A DNA stretch of 64,000 nt from Xanthomonas sp. (GCA_018262705.1 JADFDQ010000002.1:1-64000), one strand, 5' to 3'; shown: positions 17,356 to 27,062, counted from the first letter of the stretch. A program made the numbers and translations. Notes: generated by a model from the sequence alone, not told the origin.

Positions 17356-18687
17356 CTACCTCACCCGCAACAAGTCTCCCCACTTCGTGGTGTAGCTGGG
17401 CGACAAGGCCTGCAACGTAGGACGCCACTGGGCATCCTTTGACCCCACACGCCGTTCGCTAGCCATCGCGCCACCTACACGCCAGCCCACGGTGCCAACG
17501 CCTACGGTGCCGCGACCGAACCTGGCATTGATCTTGTCCAAAACCGCCATGCCCCTTTCGGCCTTTTCGTTGGGCCTGAAGAACAGGTCCGCATGCCGGT
17601 CCTCGGCCCTGACGAGGTCCGTCAGGCCGACGCCGCCGCGCTTGTATGCTTGAACGCCACGGCATTTGCCTGTCTGGCGCATGATGGACATGGCAAGGTA
17701 CCGCACGGCACGCAACACCTCGGCAGTGTCTTGGGTTGGAAAAGGGAAAGGCGCTGCACGGCTTGCATGGAAGCTGTCGCCTTTGAACGGGTTGCCGTCC
17801 AGCCACACCCATAGCGCGCCGGCGGCCATACCGCGTTTGCGCAGTTTCTCGCAAGCAACCGTGGCAAAAGTCGCCAAGGCCTCCATCGGGTCCACCACGT
17901 CTCTTCCGAAGGTACGGCTCACCACCAACTGCTTGCGATCCGGCTCTTCGAGTTCCAGATCACCACAGGGCACGCCACGAAGTTCCATGTGGGTGCGCGC
18001 CAGTACGACGCCATAGCTGGCACGGACATGGTCAGCAGGGAGCGCGGCGAGATCGGCTGCGGTCTTCACCCCCTCGGCATTCAGACGGGCGGCGTAGCGC
18101 CGCCCAACGCCCCATACGTCCCCGACTTCTAGGGCGTTCAGTTTGCGTGGCGTGGCGTGGAACACCGATAGCGCACCAGCATTCACCGCGCGCTTGGATT
18201 GATCCTTCGCCAGCTTGTTGCCGGCTTTCGCCAAGGTTCTGGTCGCACCGAGACCAGCACAGCAAGGGATACCGATCCACTTCAAGATGCGTTCGCGCGC
18301 TTCCAGCGCGGCACCAACCGGATCTTTCATGCCCGCCACATCCACGAAATTCTCGTCGATCGAGTACACCTCGACCCGCGGAAACAGGTCATGCAGGATC
18401 GACACGATCCTCGCGGACAGGTCCCCATACAGCGCGAAGTTGGCAGAGCGCACTTGGACCTGGGTACGGATGTCTTTTGGCACCTGGAAGATGGGCACGC
18501 CGATTTTCAAGCCCAGCGCCTTGGCCTCCGGGGACAGGGCTATGCAACAGCCATCCCCGTTGCCCAGTACGACCGTGGGCTTGCCACGCAATCGGGGATC
18601 GAACACCCGCTCGCAGGACACGTAGAACGTGTTTCCGTCGATCAGGCCAAAGCGTGGAGGTTCAATCTCTGAAGGGCGCGACACCAT
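17356..18687 (-). CDS. umuC: Y-family DNA polymerase V subunit UmuC
   Basis: It is an error-prone translesion polymerase working with UmuD'. The 443-residue protein has [19 protein letters not shown] (catalytic Asp, about 12-28), the second catalytic block [14 protein letters not shown] (SIDEAF variant with Asn), the [24 protein letters not shown] palm/finger motif and the DUF4113-like C-terminus ([13 protein letters not shown]), which matches full-length UmuC. ATG 18687 is eight bases after the umuD stop, giving a normal umuDC operon; the upstream part of the long frame is shadow. Confidence 0.94.
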   Translation of the reverse strand: MVSRPSEIEPPRFGLIDGNTFYVSCERVFDPRLRGKPTVVLGNGDGCCIALSPEAKALGLKIGVPIFQVPKDIRTQVQVRSANFALYGDLSARIVSILHDLFPRVEVYSIDENFVDVAGMKDPVGAALEARERILKWIGIPCCAGLGATRTLAKAGNKLAKDQSKRAVNAGALSVFHATPRKLNALEVGDVWGVGRRYAARLNAEGVKTAADLAALPADHVRASYGVVLARTHMELRGVPCGDLELEEPDRKQLVVSRTFGRDVVDPMEALATFATVACEKLRKRGMAAGALWVWLDGNPFKGDSFHASRAAPFPFPTQDTAEVLRAVRYLAMSIMRQTGKCRGVQAYKRGGVGLTDLVRAEDRHADLFFRPNEKAERGMAVLDKINARFGRGTVGVGTVGWRVGGAMASERRVGSKDAQWRPTLQALSPSYTTKWGDLLRVR

Positions 18688-18695
18688 GGCCGGGC

Positions 18696-19163
18696 TCAGA
18701 GGTGGAAGTGGATATTGCTCCGCACCACGCCCCAGATATCGAGTTCGATGTCCTCGGGGACGATGATGGGCGGGTAGCCAGCGCTTGAAGCCAGCACGAT
18801 CCTGTTGCCGCGCACATAGAGCTTCTTGCACACGAAGCCCCCTTCCCACAGGGCCACCACCGTGTGTCCTGGGCGCGGGGAAACGGACCGGTCGACAACG
18901 AGCAGATCGCCGTCCTGGATCCCGTAGTCGACCATGGAGCCGCCACAGTCTGCCTTCATGAGGAAGGTGGCTGGCGGGTTGGCGATCAGCCGCTCGTTGA
19001 GGTCAAGCCGGTCGTCCTCCTGGAAGAAGTCTTCGGCCGGGCTGGGGAACCCGCAGGCTGCGCGCGTAAGCAGCAGCGGCAGCGCAGGGGTGGTGAGCGA
19101 TTGCGCTGGACCCAGCAGAGTGGGCGGAGCGGGAAGGGGGCGAGAGGAGACGGGGATCAACAT
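18696..19163 (-). CDS. umuD: UmuD-type S24 autoprotease
   Basis: UmuD is cleaved with RecA* help to UmuD', the accessory factor of Pol V. The 155-residue product has the cleavage site [11 protein letters not shown] (Cys-Gly, as in E. coli), the nucleophile Ser in [20 protein letters not shown], and the catalytic Lys in [12 protein letters not shown] replaces the usual GDSM. The start is uncertain: ATG 19163 is used here, while an in-frame GTG at 19193 would add 10 residues. It is directly upstream of umuC and about 100 bp from a LexA box. Confidence 0.9.
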   Translation of the reverse strand: MLIPVSSRPLPAPPTLLGPAQSLTTPALPLLLTRAACGFPSPAEDFFQEDDRLDLNERLIANPPATFLMKADCGGSMVDYGIQDGDLLVVDRSVSPRPGHTVVALWEGGFVCKKLYVRGNRIVLASSAGYPPIIVPEDIELDIWGVVRSNIHFHL

Positions 19164-19263
19164 GGGTGCGAGCTTCAGGGGTCGGTGACTCACCCGATGA
19201 GATCGCAGCCCCTCAGCTGGAATGGTGGGGGCGCGCACCGGGGACACAGGATAGCCTCGCAGG

Positions 19264-19278
19264 TAGTAAAAATACTAA
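19264..19278 (-). promoter_or_regulatory. LexA box (SOS operator)
   Basis: On the minus strand the site reads TTAGTATTTTTACTA, matching the Xanthomonas-type LexA consensus TTAG-N6-TACTA exactly. It lies in the spacer between umuD and the divergent SRAP gene, so it may control both as one SOS regulon unit. Confidence 0.8.
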
Positions 19279-19500
19279 CGGCAGTTCCTGAACAGGGGTA
19301 TCGACCAGCCGGGGCTCAGACCGGCGATGGTGCCGCACCAAGCCGAGCGGCCCGAAGCAGGCTGAAATCCGGCTTAGGGTGCTCGACCGCATGTGCCGGC
19401 CACCCATCACGTGCGTGTTATAGGCTTTTCCAGGATCGCGTCGGGATGCGACATCGCGCACTGGTTCGCGCCCAGCACCCATCGACTTGAGGAAGATCGC

Positions 19501-20475
19501 ATGTGCTATAGCGCAGAAGCCTGGACCCTCTACGACGGCTACGTGAAACGGTTCGGTGCCGACATCGACATCAAAGCGTTCTGGGAGTTGTACCTGGGCC
19601 GGGAAGAGCGGTATCGAGTCAGGAACAAGCTTTCGGACGGCACCAAGATCCCCAAAGGGATGGATCTGAACTTCCTGCGTCCCCAGACTGACTTGGAGCG
19701 CTCGATCCAAGATCTAGTCGCCACCTGGAACGGTCGTAAGTTGGGAGAGAGTGAGACCGAGCTGGAAAAGCAGCGGGTACGGTTGGCTGCGGCCGAGGCC
19801 AAGCTCGCCACCAAGCCGACGAAGACCGCGGCCAACGAACAACGGATTGCTATCAACAAGATCAAGCAGATGGAGCGTTGGATTGCCGACGCCAAGCGCA
19901 CTAGCCACAAGCCGACGCAAGACGATCGAATCTTCCCTCTGTGGTATGCCCCGGTCCTCCTGGTGGAGGACGGCAAGCCCATCGTTCGGCCGATGCGCTA
20001 CCTATGTCGGCCCCAAGGTATGGACCCCAAGACCGACTACACGAAGACGGGGCAGGTGTCGGGCAAGTACAACGCCCGAAGGGACAATCTTCAGAAGTTC
20101 TGGCGTCCACAGTTCGGGCACACCCATGCCCTCATGCTCGCCGAAACTTTCTACGAGAATGTGGATGACGGGCAAGGCGGGTCGAAGGAGATCCACTTCC
20201 AGCCCAGTACCGGCGAGACGATGTTCATCGCCTGTCTGTACTCCCACTGGACTGATCCCAGCGGGAAAGAACCTGACTTATGGTCGTTCGCCGCCATTAC
20301 CGACGAACCTGAGCCCGAAGTGGCCGCGCAGGGCCACGACCGCACCGTCATCAACATCAAGCCAGAGCATGCAATCGCATGGCTGACGCCTCACGGTCGC
20401 TCAGACGAAGAGCTGTTCGCCATCTTCGACGACAAGCGCCATCCGTACTACGAACTGGTCCAGGAGGCCGCATGA
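19501..20475 (+). CDS. SRAP (YedK/HMCES-type) abasic-site protein
   Basis: SRAP proteins shield abasic sites in single-stranded DNA by a thiazolidine crosslink through Cys2. The 324-residue protein starts MCYSAEAW, so Cys2 is present after Met removal; the active-site Asn is in GKYNARRD (about 191), Glu in AETFYENV (about 216), and His in GHDRTVINI (about 279). It is longer than E. coli YedK (222) because of an insert at about 85-140 that looks like a coiled coil (ELEKQRVRLAAAEAKLATK...). ATG 19501 follows GAGGAAG. It is divergent from umuDC across a LexA box, consistent with SOS control. Confidence 0.9.
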   Translation: MCYSAEAWTLYDGYVKRFGADIDIKAFWELYLGREERYRVRNKLSDGTKIPKGMDLNFLRPQTDLERSIQDLVATWNGRKLGESETELEKQRVRLAAAEAKLATKPTKTAANEQRIAINKIKQMERWIADAKRTSHKPTQDDRIFPLWYAPVLLVEDGKPIVRPMRYLCRPQGMDPKTDYTKTGQVSGKYNARRDNLQKFWRPQFGHTHALMLAETFYENVDDGQGGSKEIHFQPSTGETMFIACLYSHWTDPSGKEPDLWSFAAITDEPEPEVAAQGHDRTVINIKPEHAIAWLTPHGRSDEELFAIFDDKRHPYYELVQEAA

Positions 20476-20696
20476 ATGATCTTCGCCTGCAGGCGTTGTC
20501 CGACTACATGAGACGTACAAACAAATCGACTTCCCTTGCTGACTTTTGGGCCGGTTGGGACGAGGTGGCGGGAGACCTGGCCTCACATGCTTGGGCCGAA
20601 GGCGTCGCACCTGAGCTGCGCGAGGCGTACGCAGAACTGTTGGCCGAAGCTGATGATCGAGGCTGGGCGGTGCCGTTGGAACAGTGTCAGCTCTGA
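20472..20696 (+). CDS. Small acidic protein coupled to the SRAP gene
   Basis: A 74-residue protein (MNDLRLQALSDYMRRTNKST...) of unknown function with a conserved-looking LADFWAGWDEVAGDLASHAWAEGV helix pair. Its ATG overlaps the SRAP stop by 4 bp (ATGA), and CAGGAGG is just upstream, so it is translationally coupled. It may modulate SRAP or polymerase V; there is no direct evidence. Confidence 0.75.
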   Translation: MNDLRLQALSDYMRRTNKSTSLADFWAGWDEVAGDLASHAWAEGVAPELREAYAELLAEADDRGWAVPLEQCQL

Positions 20697-21490
20697 GCGA
20701 TCAGCGGAATTGACGCAAGCTCGCGCCTTAGACCTGCCGGATGGAATTTTGACAACAGGCCAGCGCGGCCGGCAGCCCCATCCTCCCAGACGGGGCGCGC
20801 AACGGGTGGATGTCCTGGCCAGATGGCTGGTCCCGTGCGTTGCCGACAGGGCCAGACTACGCAATGAGCCTTCTGCTCGCGATCAGGCAACTTCGTACCG
20901 TCTCGTCAGAAAGTTCCGAAACCTGACTCCGACGGTTAGTTGCTTGGCTGGCCGGCTCGGATTAGAAGTTTTTCCGAGCAGATGCCACTTCGTTGCGTCG
21001 CACGGATTCACGCGGACGGATAGCAGACCGCTTGGGGCGGGAGAGGACTGTCAAGGGTCTGAGATTCGTGCACGTTGTTGATCGTGCCCGTTTTGCAGGT
21101 GGCCGATCACCGTCGCTATGCGACCCATAGCGGACATCGGCGCCAACACTTGAGTTGAGCCGCGCCGCGAAGCGGCGGGGAATTCCTTCGAAAAAGTGGA
21201 TGCGCGGTGGTTAGCCTTGTTGGCGATCGAAGTCGGCGACTGACCGATATACGAGTCGCGGCGGCCGTTGGCGCCTGCCTGATCGCCGCTGCCGGGGGAC
21301 ACTTGGCGTGACGTGCTAGGTCCCCATCCAGCGCCGCAATAGTCGGCGTCTGCGGCAGCGGCTCGGCCACTTGCCGGGCACGTTGTTCGCGGTGAACGGG
21401 TGCGCTACGGTGTGAGCAGGTACCCATATGGCCATGGACTGACTGGATGTCCCGGCAGTGCCCGCGCACCCGAACCTTTGATGATGCGAG
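20697..21490. other. 794-bp region without a convincing gene
   Basis: Short open frames here have atypical composition and no recognised similarity. The stretch contains a possible integron attC-like hairpin at about 21141-21217 and the partial hairpin CGCTATGCGACCCATAGCG (21114-21132). The STAND gene starts at its right end without a strong ribosome binding site. It probably marks a junction between independently acquired blocks. Confidence 0.5.
21141..21217 (-). repeat. Possible integron attC-like site
   Basis: Read on the minus strand, the right half GCCGCTTCGCGGCGCGGCT followed by CAACTCAAGTGTTGGC closely resembles the 3' half of aadA-type attC sites (apical GCCGCTTCGCGGCGCGGC then a GTT core). 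The left half, from GGCTAACC, is diverged and its pairing with the right half is poor. No integrase or second attC was found. It could be a decayed cassette scar or a chance GC-rich hairpin. Confidence 0.35.
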
Positions 21491-23962
21491 ATGCAGAGCC
21501 TCTATCAGTCACAACTTGAGCTTGCCCGCGGCCTCGACTCGGACGTCGCATCCTTGACGCACTTGTCCGCGATCCTTAGGTCGCTGCTGCAAAGCGCGGC
21601 AATCTGCGCGATCGAGATTGTCCACCAAGCCGCACCGGCGACGGAACACGACAGCGAGCTGGACGGCTATCTGGACCGTTTCAGTCATCCTTCGGACGGT
21701 TTGCCCATCGAGGTCCTCGACCACCTCGTTCCCGCGATTCGCGGCCTAGTGTCGCGGCAGTACTTCCGGGGCTGGTTCGAGACCACGGACGCCGGCGATC
21801 CCTCGTTGGTGGACGCACTGAACGAATGGGTTCGATTCCGCAACAACCGCCTAGGGCACGGGGTGGTGGATGCGCCCACCGCCGCCCTTTGGTCACAGAA
21901 GACCGATGCGCTCATCAGTCGCCTGCTGACCGCGGGTTCGGGCGTGTTGCCCAAAAATGACAGCACCGGTTTGCAGGTTCGCGTCGGCGATGTTGACGTC
22001 AGGATTTCAACGCCGCTGTTGATCGAAGGCCATCCGATTGTCGTGTCCAAGATTGGACCCAGCAAAGGCCTTTGGAAACTCCACGCGCAACTTTTGTCGC
22101 TCGACAACGCCCGCGTCCTCACGGTTGATCTGCCCGCAAACAATGTATTTGCGACCGACGGCGTGCGGCCTGAAAAGTTTCGCTGGACGGAGGTGCCATC
22201 GAGCGACGGGCCCAAACTCGTGCTGCACAACATCCCGGGTCGACAGACGTCGACGTTCGTCGGACGCAAACGAGAGCTCGAAAAGCTCGTCGAATGGTTC
22301 GACGAAATAGCCGACTACCGGCCGTGCCTCGTGTTTGGCGATGGCGGCTTCGGCAAGACAACACTGGTGCTTGAATTTTTCAACTCCCTCATTGAGGGTG
22401 ACGCGGAGACCAAGGCGCCCGCGCCCTCGATCGTCAGTTACTACACTGCCAAGCGGACGCGGTGGTCCGAAGACGGCCTGATTCACATCAAGGGCATGTC
22501 CGAAGCGATGGAGGACAGTGTCCGGGAGCTTATGTACTGCTTGGGGCCCGTTTTAGGCAGGGACTGGTACCGTGCTCAGGGCCGGGCGCTGGTGGACAAG
22601 GCTGCTGGAGAGCTCAAGGCCGAGGGGTTCTCACGCGGCGACGTCCTGCTGATCATCGACAACACCGAAACGCTGGCCACCTCGTCCGCTGATGCGGAGG
22701 CGCTAGGCGATTTCCTTAAGCAGGTGGCCAAGTCCATCGGACGGGTCGTCATCACCTCGCGGCGCCGGGAGTTGCTGGCTGCCGAGCCCGTGCCCGTCGC
22801 GCAGCTGTCAGAGTCTGAAGCGCTCACGCTCATCCAACGGCTTGGCGCAGCATACGGAGCTATCGCAGTCCAGCAATCGGGCGATGCGAAGCTGCGCCGT
22901 GCGTGCGAGCAGCTGATGTACAAGCCGCTGTTGATCGACACACTCGTGCGCTACATCGCGCGGTCCTCGTCGAGCGTTCAGGAAGGTTTGGACCAGATTT
23001 TGCGCAAGACAAACGACGAACTCCTCGAATTTCTGTACGAGGATGCGTGGCAGCGTATGCCCGCGACCGTCCAAGATGTCTTCATGACGCTCGTGCTGCT
23101 GGCCACGCCGGTAGACGGGAAGTCGGTCGGCGACGTGTGTCGGGAGATCGGCGTGCAGCATGCGGAATTCCAAGCCAGTCTGGCCGAAACCTACTTTGCC
23201 ACGGTCGTGGATCACGGCGAGGTCTACGACATGGAAATCGTCGAGCTGGCGAAGGAATTCTTCCGGCAGAAGAAGAAGCGCCTGGTCCCCCATGAAGCGG
23301 ATAAGCTTGAGAAGATCGCCACTCGGGTGGACAAGCTCGCGACGGAACGCTTCGAAATCTCGAAGAACTACCGCCACGATCGTGTGGCGGACGCGTTCCG
23401 GAGTGAATTTGCCAAGGCGGCGAAGATCGCGACCTTCAAGAAGGACCACAAGGGCGCCCGCGAGCTGTTCGAGTTGGCCTTGCAGGACGAGCCTCTCAAT
23501 GCGGCGCTCCGCGAGCGTTACGCCTCGTTCCTTTTTCGTACGCTGCGCGACACCCCGGGAGCTCTACCGGTGGCTCAGGCAGCCATAGCGCTGGACCCAA
23601 AGAACGCCGATGCACATCTGACGCTCGGCCTCATCCTCTACAAGCTGGGTCAGATCGGTGCCGGCGACAGGTCCATCGCGCGAGCCGAGGAGTTGGGGAA
23701 GACGCCCGCCCTCTGCATGCTGAGGCGCGCAATCGCGCGGTATCACTCGGTCGCTCGCCAGCCATACGCGCGCTCGAGCGGGCGTCTGCTGCGAGAGGCG
23801 GAGCAATTCATCGAACTCGCAATGCGCACCGCGAAGACCAAGGATTTCTACTACGAGAAGAACCGAAAGGAAGCCGAGAAGTACGCCGCGATGATCAGTG
23901 CGCTGAGAAACCGCATCAGCCGCCGCGAGGCGTCGGCCGACAACGCACCCGAACCGGCGTAG
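21491..23962 (+). CDS. STAND NTPase with N-terminal HEPN-like and C-terminal TPR-like regions
   Basis: An 823-residue NLR-like protein. Residues about 1-150 are helical with VRFRNNRLGHG (117-125), which fits the R-x4-6-H signature of HEPN RNases. At about 255 FVGRKRELEKLVEWF starts a STAND NTPase with Walker A GDGGFGKTTL (about 283) and Walker B GDVLLIIDNTETL (about 382-394), then VVITSRRRE (sensor). Residues about 660-745 look like TPR units (LRERYASFLFRTL, ALDPKNADAHLTLGLILYKLGQ). Known STAND proteins of this layout act as oligomerising sensors in antiphage defence; the specific trigger and effector are unknown. It stands alone between two gene-poor stretches. Confidence 0.75.
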   Translation: MQSLYQSQLELARGLDSDVASLTHLSAILRSLLQSAAICAIEIVHQAAPATEHDSELDGYLDRFSHPSDGLPIEVLDHLVPAIRGLVSRQYFRGWFETTDAGDPSLVDALNEWVRFRNNRLGHGVVDAPTAALWSQKTDALISRLLTAGSGVLPKNDSTGLQVRVGDVDVRISTPLLIEGHPIVVSKIGPSKGLWKLHAQLLSLDNARVLTVDLPANNVFATDGVRPEKFRWTEVPSSDGPKLVLHNIPGRQTSTFVGRKRELEKLVEWFDEIADYRPCLVFGDGGFGKTTLVLEFFNSLIEGDAETKAPAPSIVSYYTAKRTRWSEDGLIHIKGMSEAMEDSVRELMYCLGPVLGRDWYRAQGRALVDKAAGELKAEGFSRGDVLLIIDNTETLATSSADAEALGDFLKQVAKSIGRVVITSRRRELLAAEPVPVAQLSESEALTLIQRLGAAYGAIAVQQSGDAKLRRACEQLMYKPLLIDTLVRYIARSSSSVQEGLDQILRKTNDELLEFLYEDAWQRMPATVQDVFMTLVLLATPVDGKSVGDVCREIGVQHAEFQASLAETYFATVVDHGEVYDMEIVELAKEFFRQKKKRLVPHEADKLEKIATRVDKLATERFEISKNYRHDRVADAFRSEFAKAAKIATFKKDHKGARELFELALQDEPLNAALRERYASFLFRTLRDTPGALPVAQAAIALDPKNADAHLTLGLILYKLGQIGAGDRSIARAEELGKTPALCMLRRAIARYHSVARQPYARSSGRLLREAEQFIELAMRTAKTKDFYYEKNRKEAEKYAAMISALRNRISRREASADNAPEPA

Positions 23963-24626
23963 GGCGTGGGCACGGCTGGGCAAGGGGGCTTTGGCGCAGG
24001 CGGGTCCCATTCGGGTAGCAGCCGGCTGCGCACTCCGATCAGGGCCGCCTGTCCACTCGGGTGACTTCACAACGCATTGTGGAGCACCCTGTGCGAGTCC
24101 CTGGGGCTTAATCCCGCCGATTCGGAGCGGAGGAAGCGGCTGTCGGGTTACGGTTTGGTCGCAGAATTGCTGATTCGCGTCTGAGCTGATAGGAAACGGG
24201 CGCCTGGCGATCCTGATCCTTCTTTCAGAGTAGCCTTTTTTACTAATCTAATACCTACGAATTAGCGGTCAACCGCGTACTGCGCTTGAGCGTGGCAGGC
24301 GCCTATCTGTCGCTTCCGAACAGGGCGAAGGGGCTGTTCTGATGCAGCAACACCGGATCTCGTGATCATCGGAGCCGACACACTTGCCGTTGGTGACTAT
24401 GTCCGCTTCTGGCCGCATGCGGACGTTGCCCGGGGAGGGCAGGGCGGCGGATAAGGGGCCGTTATCGGGGGTAGGCAGGCCAGCTTGCCGACCCGGAGAC
24501 GCCCTACGTCTGTAGCCTTCCTGAAGCGGCGCTTGTTCCGAGAGCGGATACCAGACTGCTTGGGTACCCTGACGCAGCGGCGCAGCAATTAGGCCGCGTC
24601 GAGGCGTAGATCCAAGGAGCCCGGTA
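23963..24626. other. 664-bp region without a convincing gene
   Basis: No open frame of normal composition. A GTCCGC...GCGGAC hairpin lies at 24400-24423 and an AT-rich tract with ACTAATCTAATA at about 24241. The block probably separates the defence gene from the metabolic/metal genes. AAGGAG for the next gene is at 24614-24619. Confidence 0.5.
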
Positions 24627-25904
24627 GTGATTGGTCAGTCAGGGTGCGATATCAACTGTGCCACCTCGATGGATGCATCGCTCAATCAGCGGTGCGCATG
24701 CGAGGTGGTCGACGTCTTGAGGTTGCACGAGTCGATCAGGTCCGACTTTCCGGAGTTTACGACTGATCCATCCGTGCACGCGCACCTGTTTTCCCCCTAC
24801 GCGCTGTTCGTCGACCGTGCGGCGTTGGAGGCTATGGGGCGCGTGGCGGCGGCGCTCTTCGACGTTGCGAGCAATCCGCAATACCGCCAACACGTCCTGC
24901 AATGGGCTCCGAACATCGGCAGCCATGATCCGGGGTCGGCGGGTGGCGTCCTAGGCCTAGACTTCCACCTGACCGTCGACGGTGCGCGGTTGATCGAGGT
25001 CAACACCAATCCCGGCGGGCTGCTTCTCAATGCAGTGCTGCTCGATGCTGTGCAGACCTGCGCGCCGGCTGCGTGGACCACCTGGACAACGGCGGCGAAG
25101 GCCGGCGACGCGGCCATCGCCGCGTGGCTGGACGATGCGCGGCAGCAGTCCGGCCGCGCGCCTGCGCGCTTGGCCATCGTGGACAGCGTCCCATGGGAGC
25201 AGTTCCTTTACCCTGAGTTCGAACTGTACGCTGCCGCATTCCGGGAGCATGGCGTGGACTGCGTGATACGCGCGCCGGAAGAACTCCGCTTTGGGCCAGG
25301 CGGGCTTGCAGATGCCAACGGTCGGATCGACCTGGTCTACAACCGGCTGACTGATTTCGCCCTTGAAGAAGCCTCGCATGCAGACCTTCGGCAGGCTTAC
25401 CTAGCGGGGAGCGTCGCACTCACCCCGCATCCGCGTGCGCACGCGCTTTTCGCGGACAAGCGCAACCTTACCGTGCTCGGAGATCCAGATCTGCTCGAAG
25501 GATTTGGGGTTGATGCAGATTCGACGACTCTGCTGGCCCAAGTAATTCCGCCCACGTTTGAAGTCGTGCCTGGGAACCGAGATGCGCTATGGGCAGCCCG
25601 CAACAGTTACTTTTTCAAGCCTGCGGCAGGGTTCGGCAGTCGCGGCAGCTATCGAGGTGACAAGCTCACCAAGCGAACGTGGGAGTCGATGGCGTCGGCG
25701 ACCTACATCGCACAAACCTTCGCGCCACCGAGCATGCGGATCGTGCATGGGGGCCAGTCCCTCAAGGCGGATGTGCGCTGCTTCGCGTCCGAGGCGGGTG
25801 TGCTGTTGTTCGCGGCCCGGCTTTATCAGGGCCAAACCACGAACATGCGCACCCCGGGTGGTGGATTCGCAGCGGTGCTCACGACGCCCCTAATCGACGA
25901 GTAA
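24627..25904 (+). CDS. ATP-grasp-like protein of unknown substrate
   Basis: The 425-residue protein has HLTVDGARLIEVNTNPGG (a metal/ATP-site motif of the ATP-grasp type) at about 110-130 and FKPAAGFGSRGSYRGDKL at about 330-348, followed by LKADVRCFA. The order of motifs suggests a circularly permuted ATP-grasp fold, like that of some peptide/polyamine ligases, but substrate and product are not evident. GTG 24627 is chosen because AAGGAG precedes by 7 bases; ATG 24669 is an alternative. It is convergent with acetate kinase. Confidence 0.55.
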   Translation: MIGQSGCDINCATSMDASLNQRCACEVVDVLRLHESIRSDFPEFTTDPSVHAHLFSPYALFVDRAALEAMGRVAAALFDVASNPQYRQHVLQWAPNIGSHDPGSAGGVLGLDFHLTVDGARLIEVNTNPGGLLLNAVLLDAVQTCAPAAWTTWTTAAKAGDAAIAAWLDDARQQSGRAPARLAIVDSVPWEQFLYPEFELYAAAFREHGVDCVIRAPEELRFGPGGLADANGRIDLVYNRLTDFALEEASHADLRQAYLAGSVALTPHPRAHALFADKRNLTVLGDPDLLEGFGVDADSTTLLAQVIPPTFEVVPGNRDALWAARNSYFFKPAAGFGSRGSYRGDKLTKRTWESMASATYIAQTFAPPSMRIVHGGQSLKADVRCFASEAGVLLFAARLYQGQTTNMRTPGGGFAAVLTTPLIDE

Positions 25905-25939
25905 TCCTGACTGGAGCCGCCCTGGAGATATGCCGTGGA

Positions 25940-27043
25940 CTACAGCCAGGCCAGTGCCGATTCAGCCAGCTCGCGTTCCTCATCGATCGCGACGTTCCAG
26001 ATCGCCGGCCCACTCCCGCCATCGATCCGTATGGCTCCTGCATCGTTGTCGCGAGACGCCAGCGCCAGACCAAGCCAGCCCAGGCGCGCGACGATGCGAG
26101 CACGCAGGCCGGGCGCGCGATGGCCGATGCCGCCGGAAAAGACCACATGGTCAACGCCCCCGATTGCCGTGGCCATGGCCGCAATGGCCTGCGCAATCCG
26201 GACTGCGAACAGCTCCACGGCAAGCTGCGCCTGGGGGTCGGGGTCGGCGAGCAGCATGCGCATGTCGCCATGCCCGGCAATGCCGGCAAGGCCGGCAGCG
26301 CGGGACAGACCCTCTTCAAGCGTCTGCGCATCCAGACCTTCGTGCCGGAGCAGATAAAGCAACGCACCGGGATCGAGATCTCCGGAGCGGGTAGGGCTCG
26401 GAATTCCACCCAGCGGAGTGAGCGCCATGGTGGTGTCGCGGCTGCGGCCGCCCTCGACGGCGCAGACGCTGCAGCCACCCCCCAGATGCGCGAAGACAGC
26501 GCGGCCCTTCAGGATTCCAGCGTCGTGGCTGGCCACTATGCGGAGCGCGGAGGCAAAGGCGAGTCCATGGAAACCGTAGCGGCGGATGCCCAGCGCATCC
26601 CATGCTTCAGGGACAGGCAAGCGCCGGCTCCAGGGCGCGAGCGACGCGTGGAAGTCGGTGTCGAAGGCCACGCCTTGGCGCGCGTGCGGCCAACGCATGC
26701 GCGCGGCACGCGCGAAAGCGAGGGCTACCGGCTGGTGCAAGGGTGCGAACGGCACCAATGCATCCAGTTTCGCGAGCACGGTTTCGTCGAGCTCGCGGGC
26801 GTCGTGCAGGTCACCGCCATGTACGATTCGGTGCACCACCACGTCGGGGCTGGGCCACGGCTCCGACAATGCCTCGAGCAGGGTGGCAAGGCGCTCCTGC
26901 GCATCCACGCCGACTGGAATTTCGGCCCGGGAGCGCTCGAGCAGACGAGACTGCGCGCCGTGTCCCTCAGTGTTGAACAGATAGGACGCGCCCTTGAGGG
27001 TGGACGAGCCAACGTTGAGTGCAAGAAGCCGGCGCGTGGTCAC
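25940..27043 (-). CDS. ackA: Acetate kinase
   Basis: It converts acetyl phosphate plus ADP to acetate plus ATP. The 367-residue protein starts LALNVGSSTLKG (phosphate loop, N-x-GSSxLK), has FDTDFHASL (catalytic Asp/His) and RRYGFHGLAFAS, and AHLGGGCSVCAVEGG in place of HLGNGASIxA. It is somewhat shorter than E. coli AckA (400). GTG 27043 is preferred with GGGGA upstream; the frame extends to 27112 into the P-ATPase gene. It is last in the minus-strand block, 19 bp after the CopB-type ATPase. Confidence 0.85.
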   Translation of the reverse strand: MTTRRLLALNVGSSTLKGASYLFNTEGHGAQSRLLERSRAEIPVGVDAQERLATLLEALSEPWPSPDVVVHRIVHGGDLHDARELDETVLAKLDALVPFAPLHQPVALAFARAARMRWPHARQGVAFDTDFHASLAPWSRRLPVPEAWDALGIRRYGFHGLAFASALRIVASHDAGILKGRAVFAHLGGGCSVCAVEGGRSRDTTMALTPLGGIPSPTRSGDLDPGALLYLLRHEGLDAQTLEEGLSRAAGLAGIAGHGDMRMLLADPDPQAQLAVELFAVRIAQAIAAMATAIGGVDHVVFSGGIGHRAPGLRARIVARLGWLGLALASRDNDAGAIRIDGGSGPAIWNVAIDEERELAESALAWL

Positions 27044-27062
27044 AGGTGTCCCCGAATCATGT

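Noticed and set aside
24060-24140. tRNA-like sequence (GTGCGAGTCCCTGGGG)
   Set aside because: No cloverleaf can be drawn; only a short T-arm-like string.
24230-24260. Second LexA box
   Set aside because: TTACTAATCTAATA is similar at first sight but does not fit TTAG-N6-TACTA on either strand.
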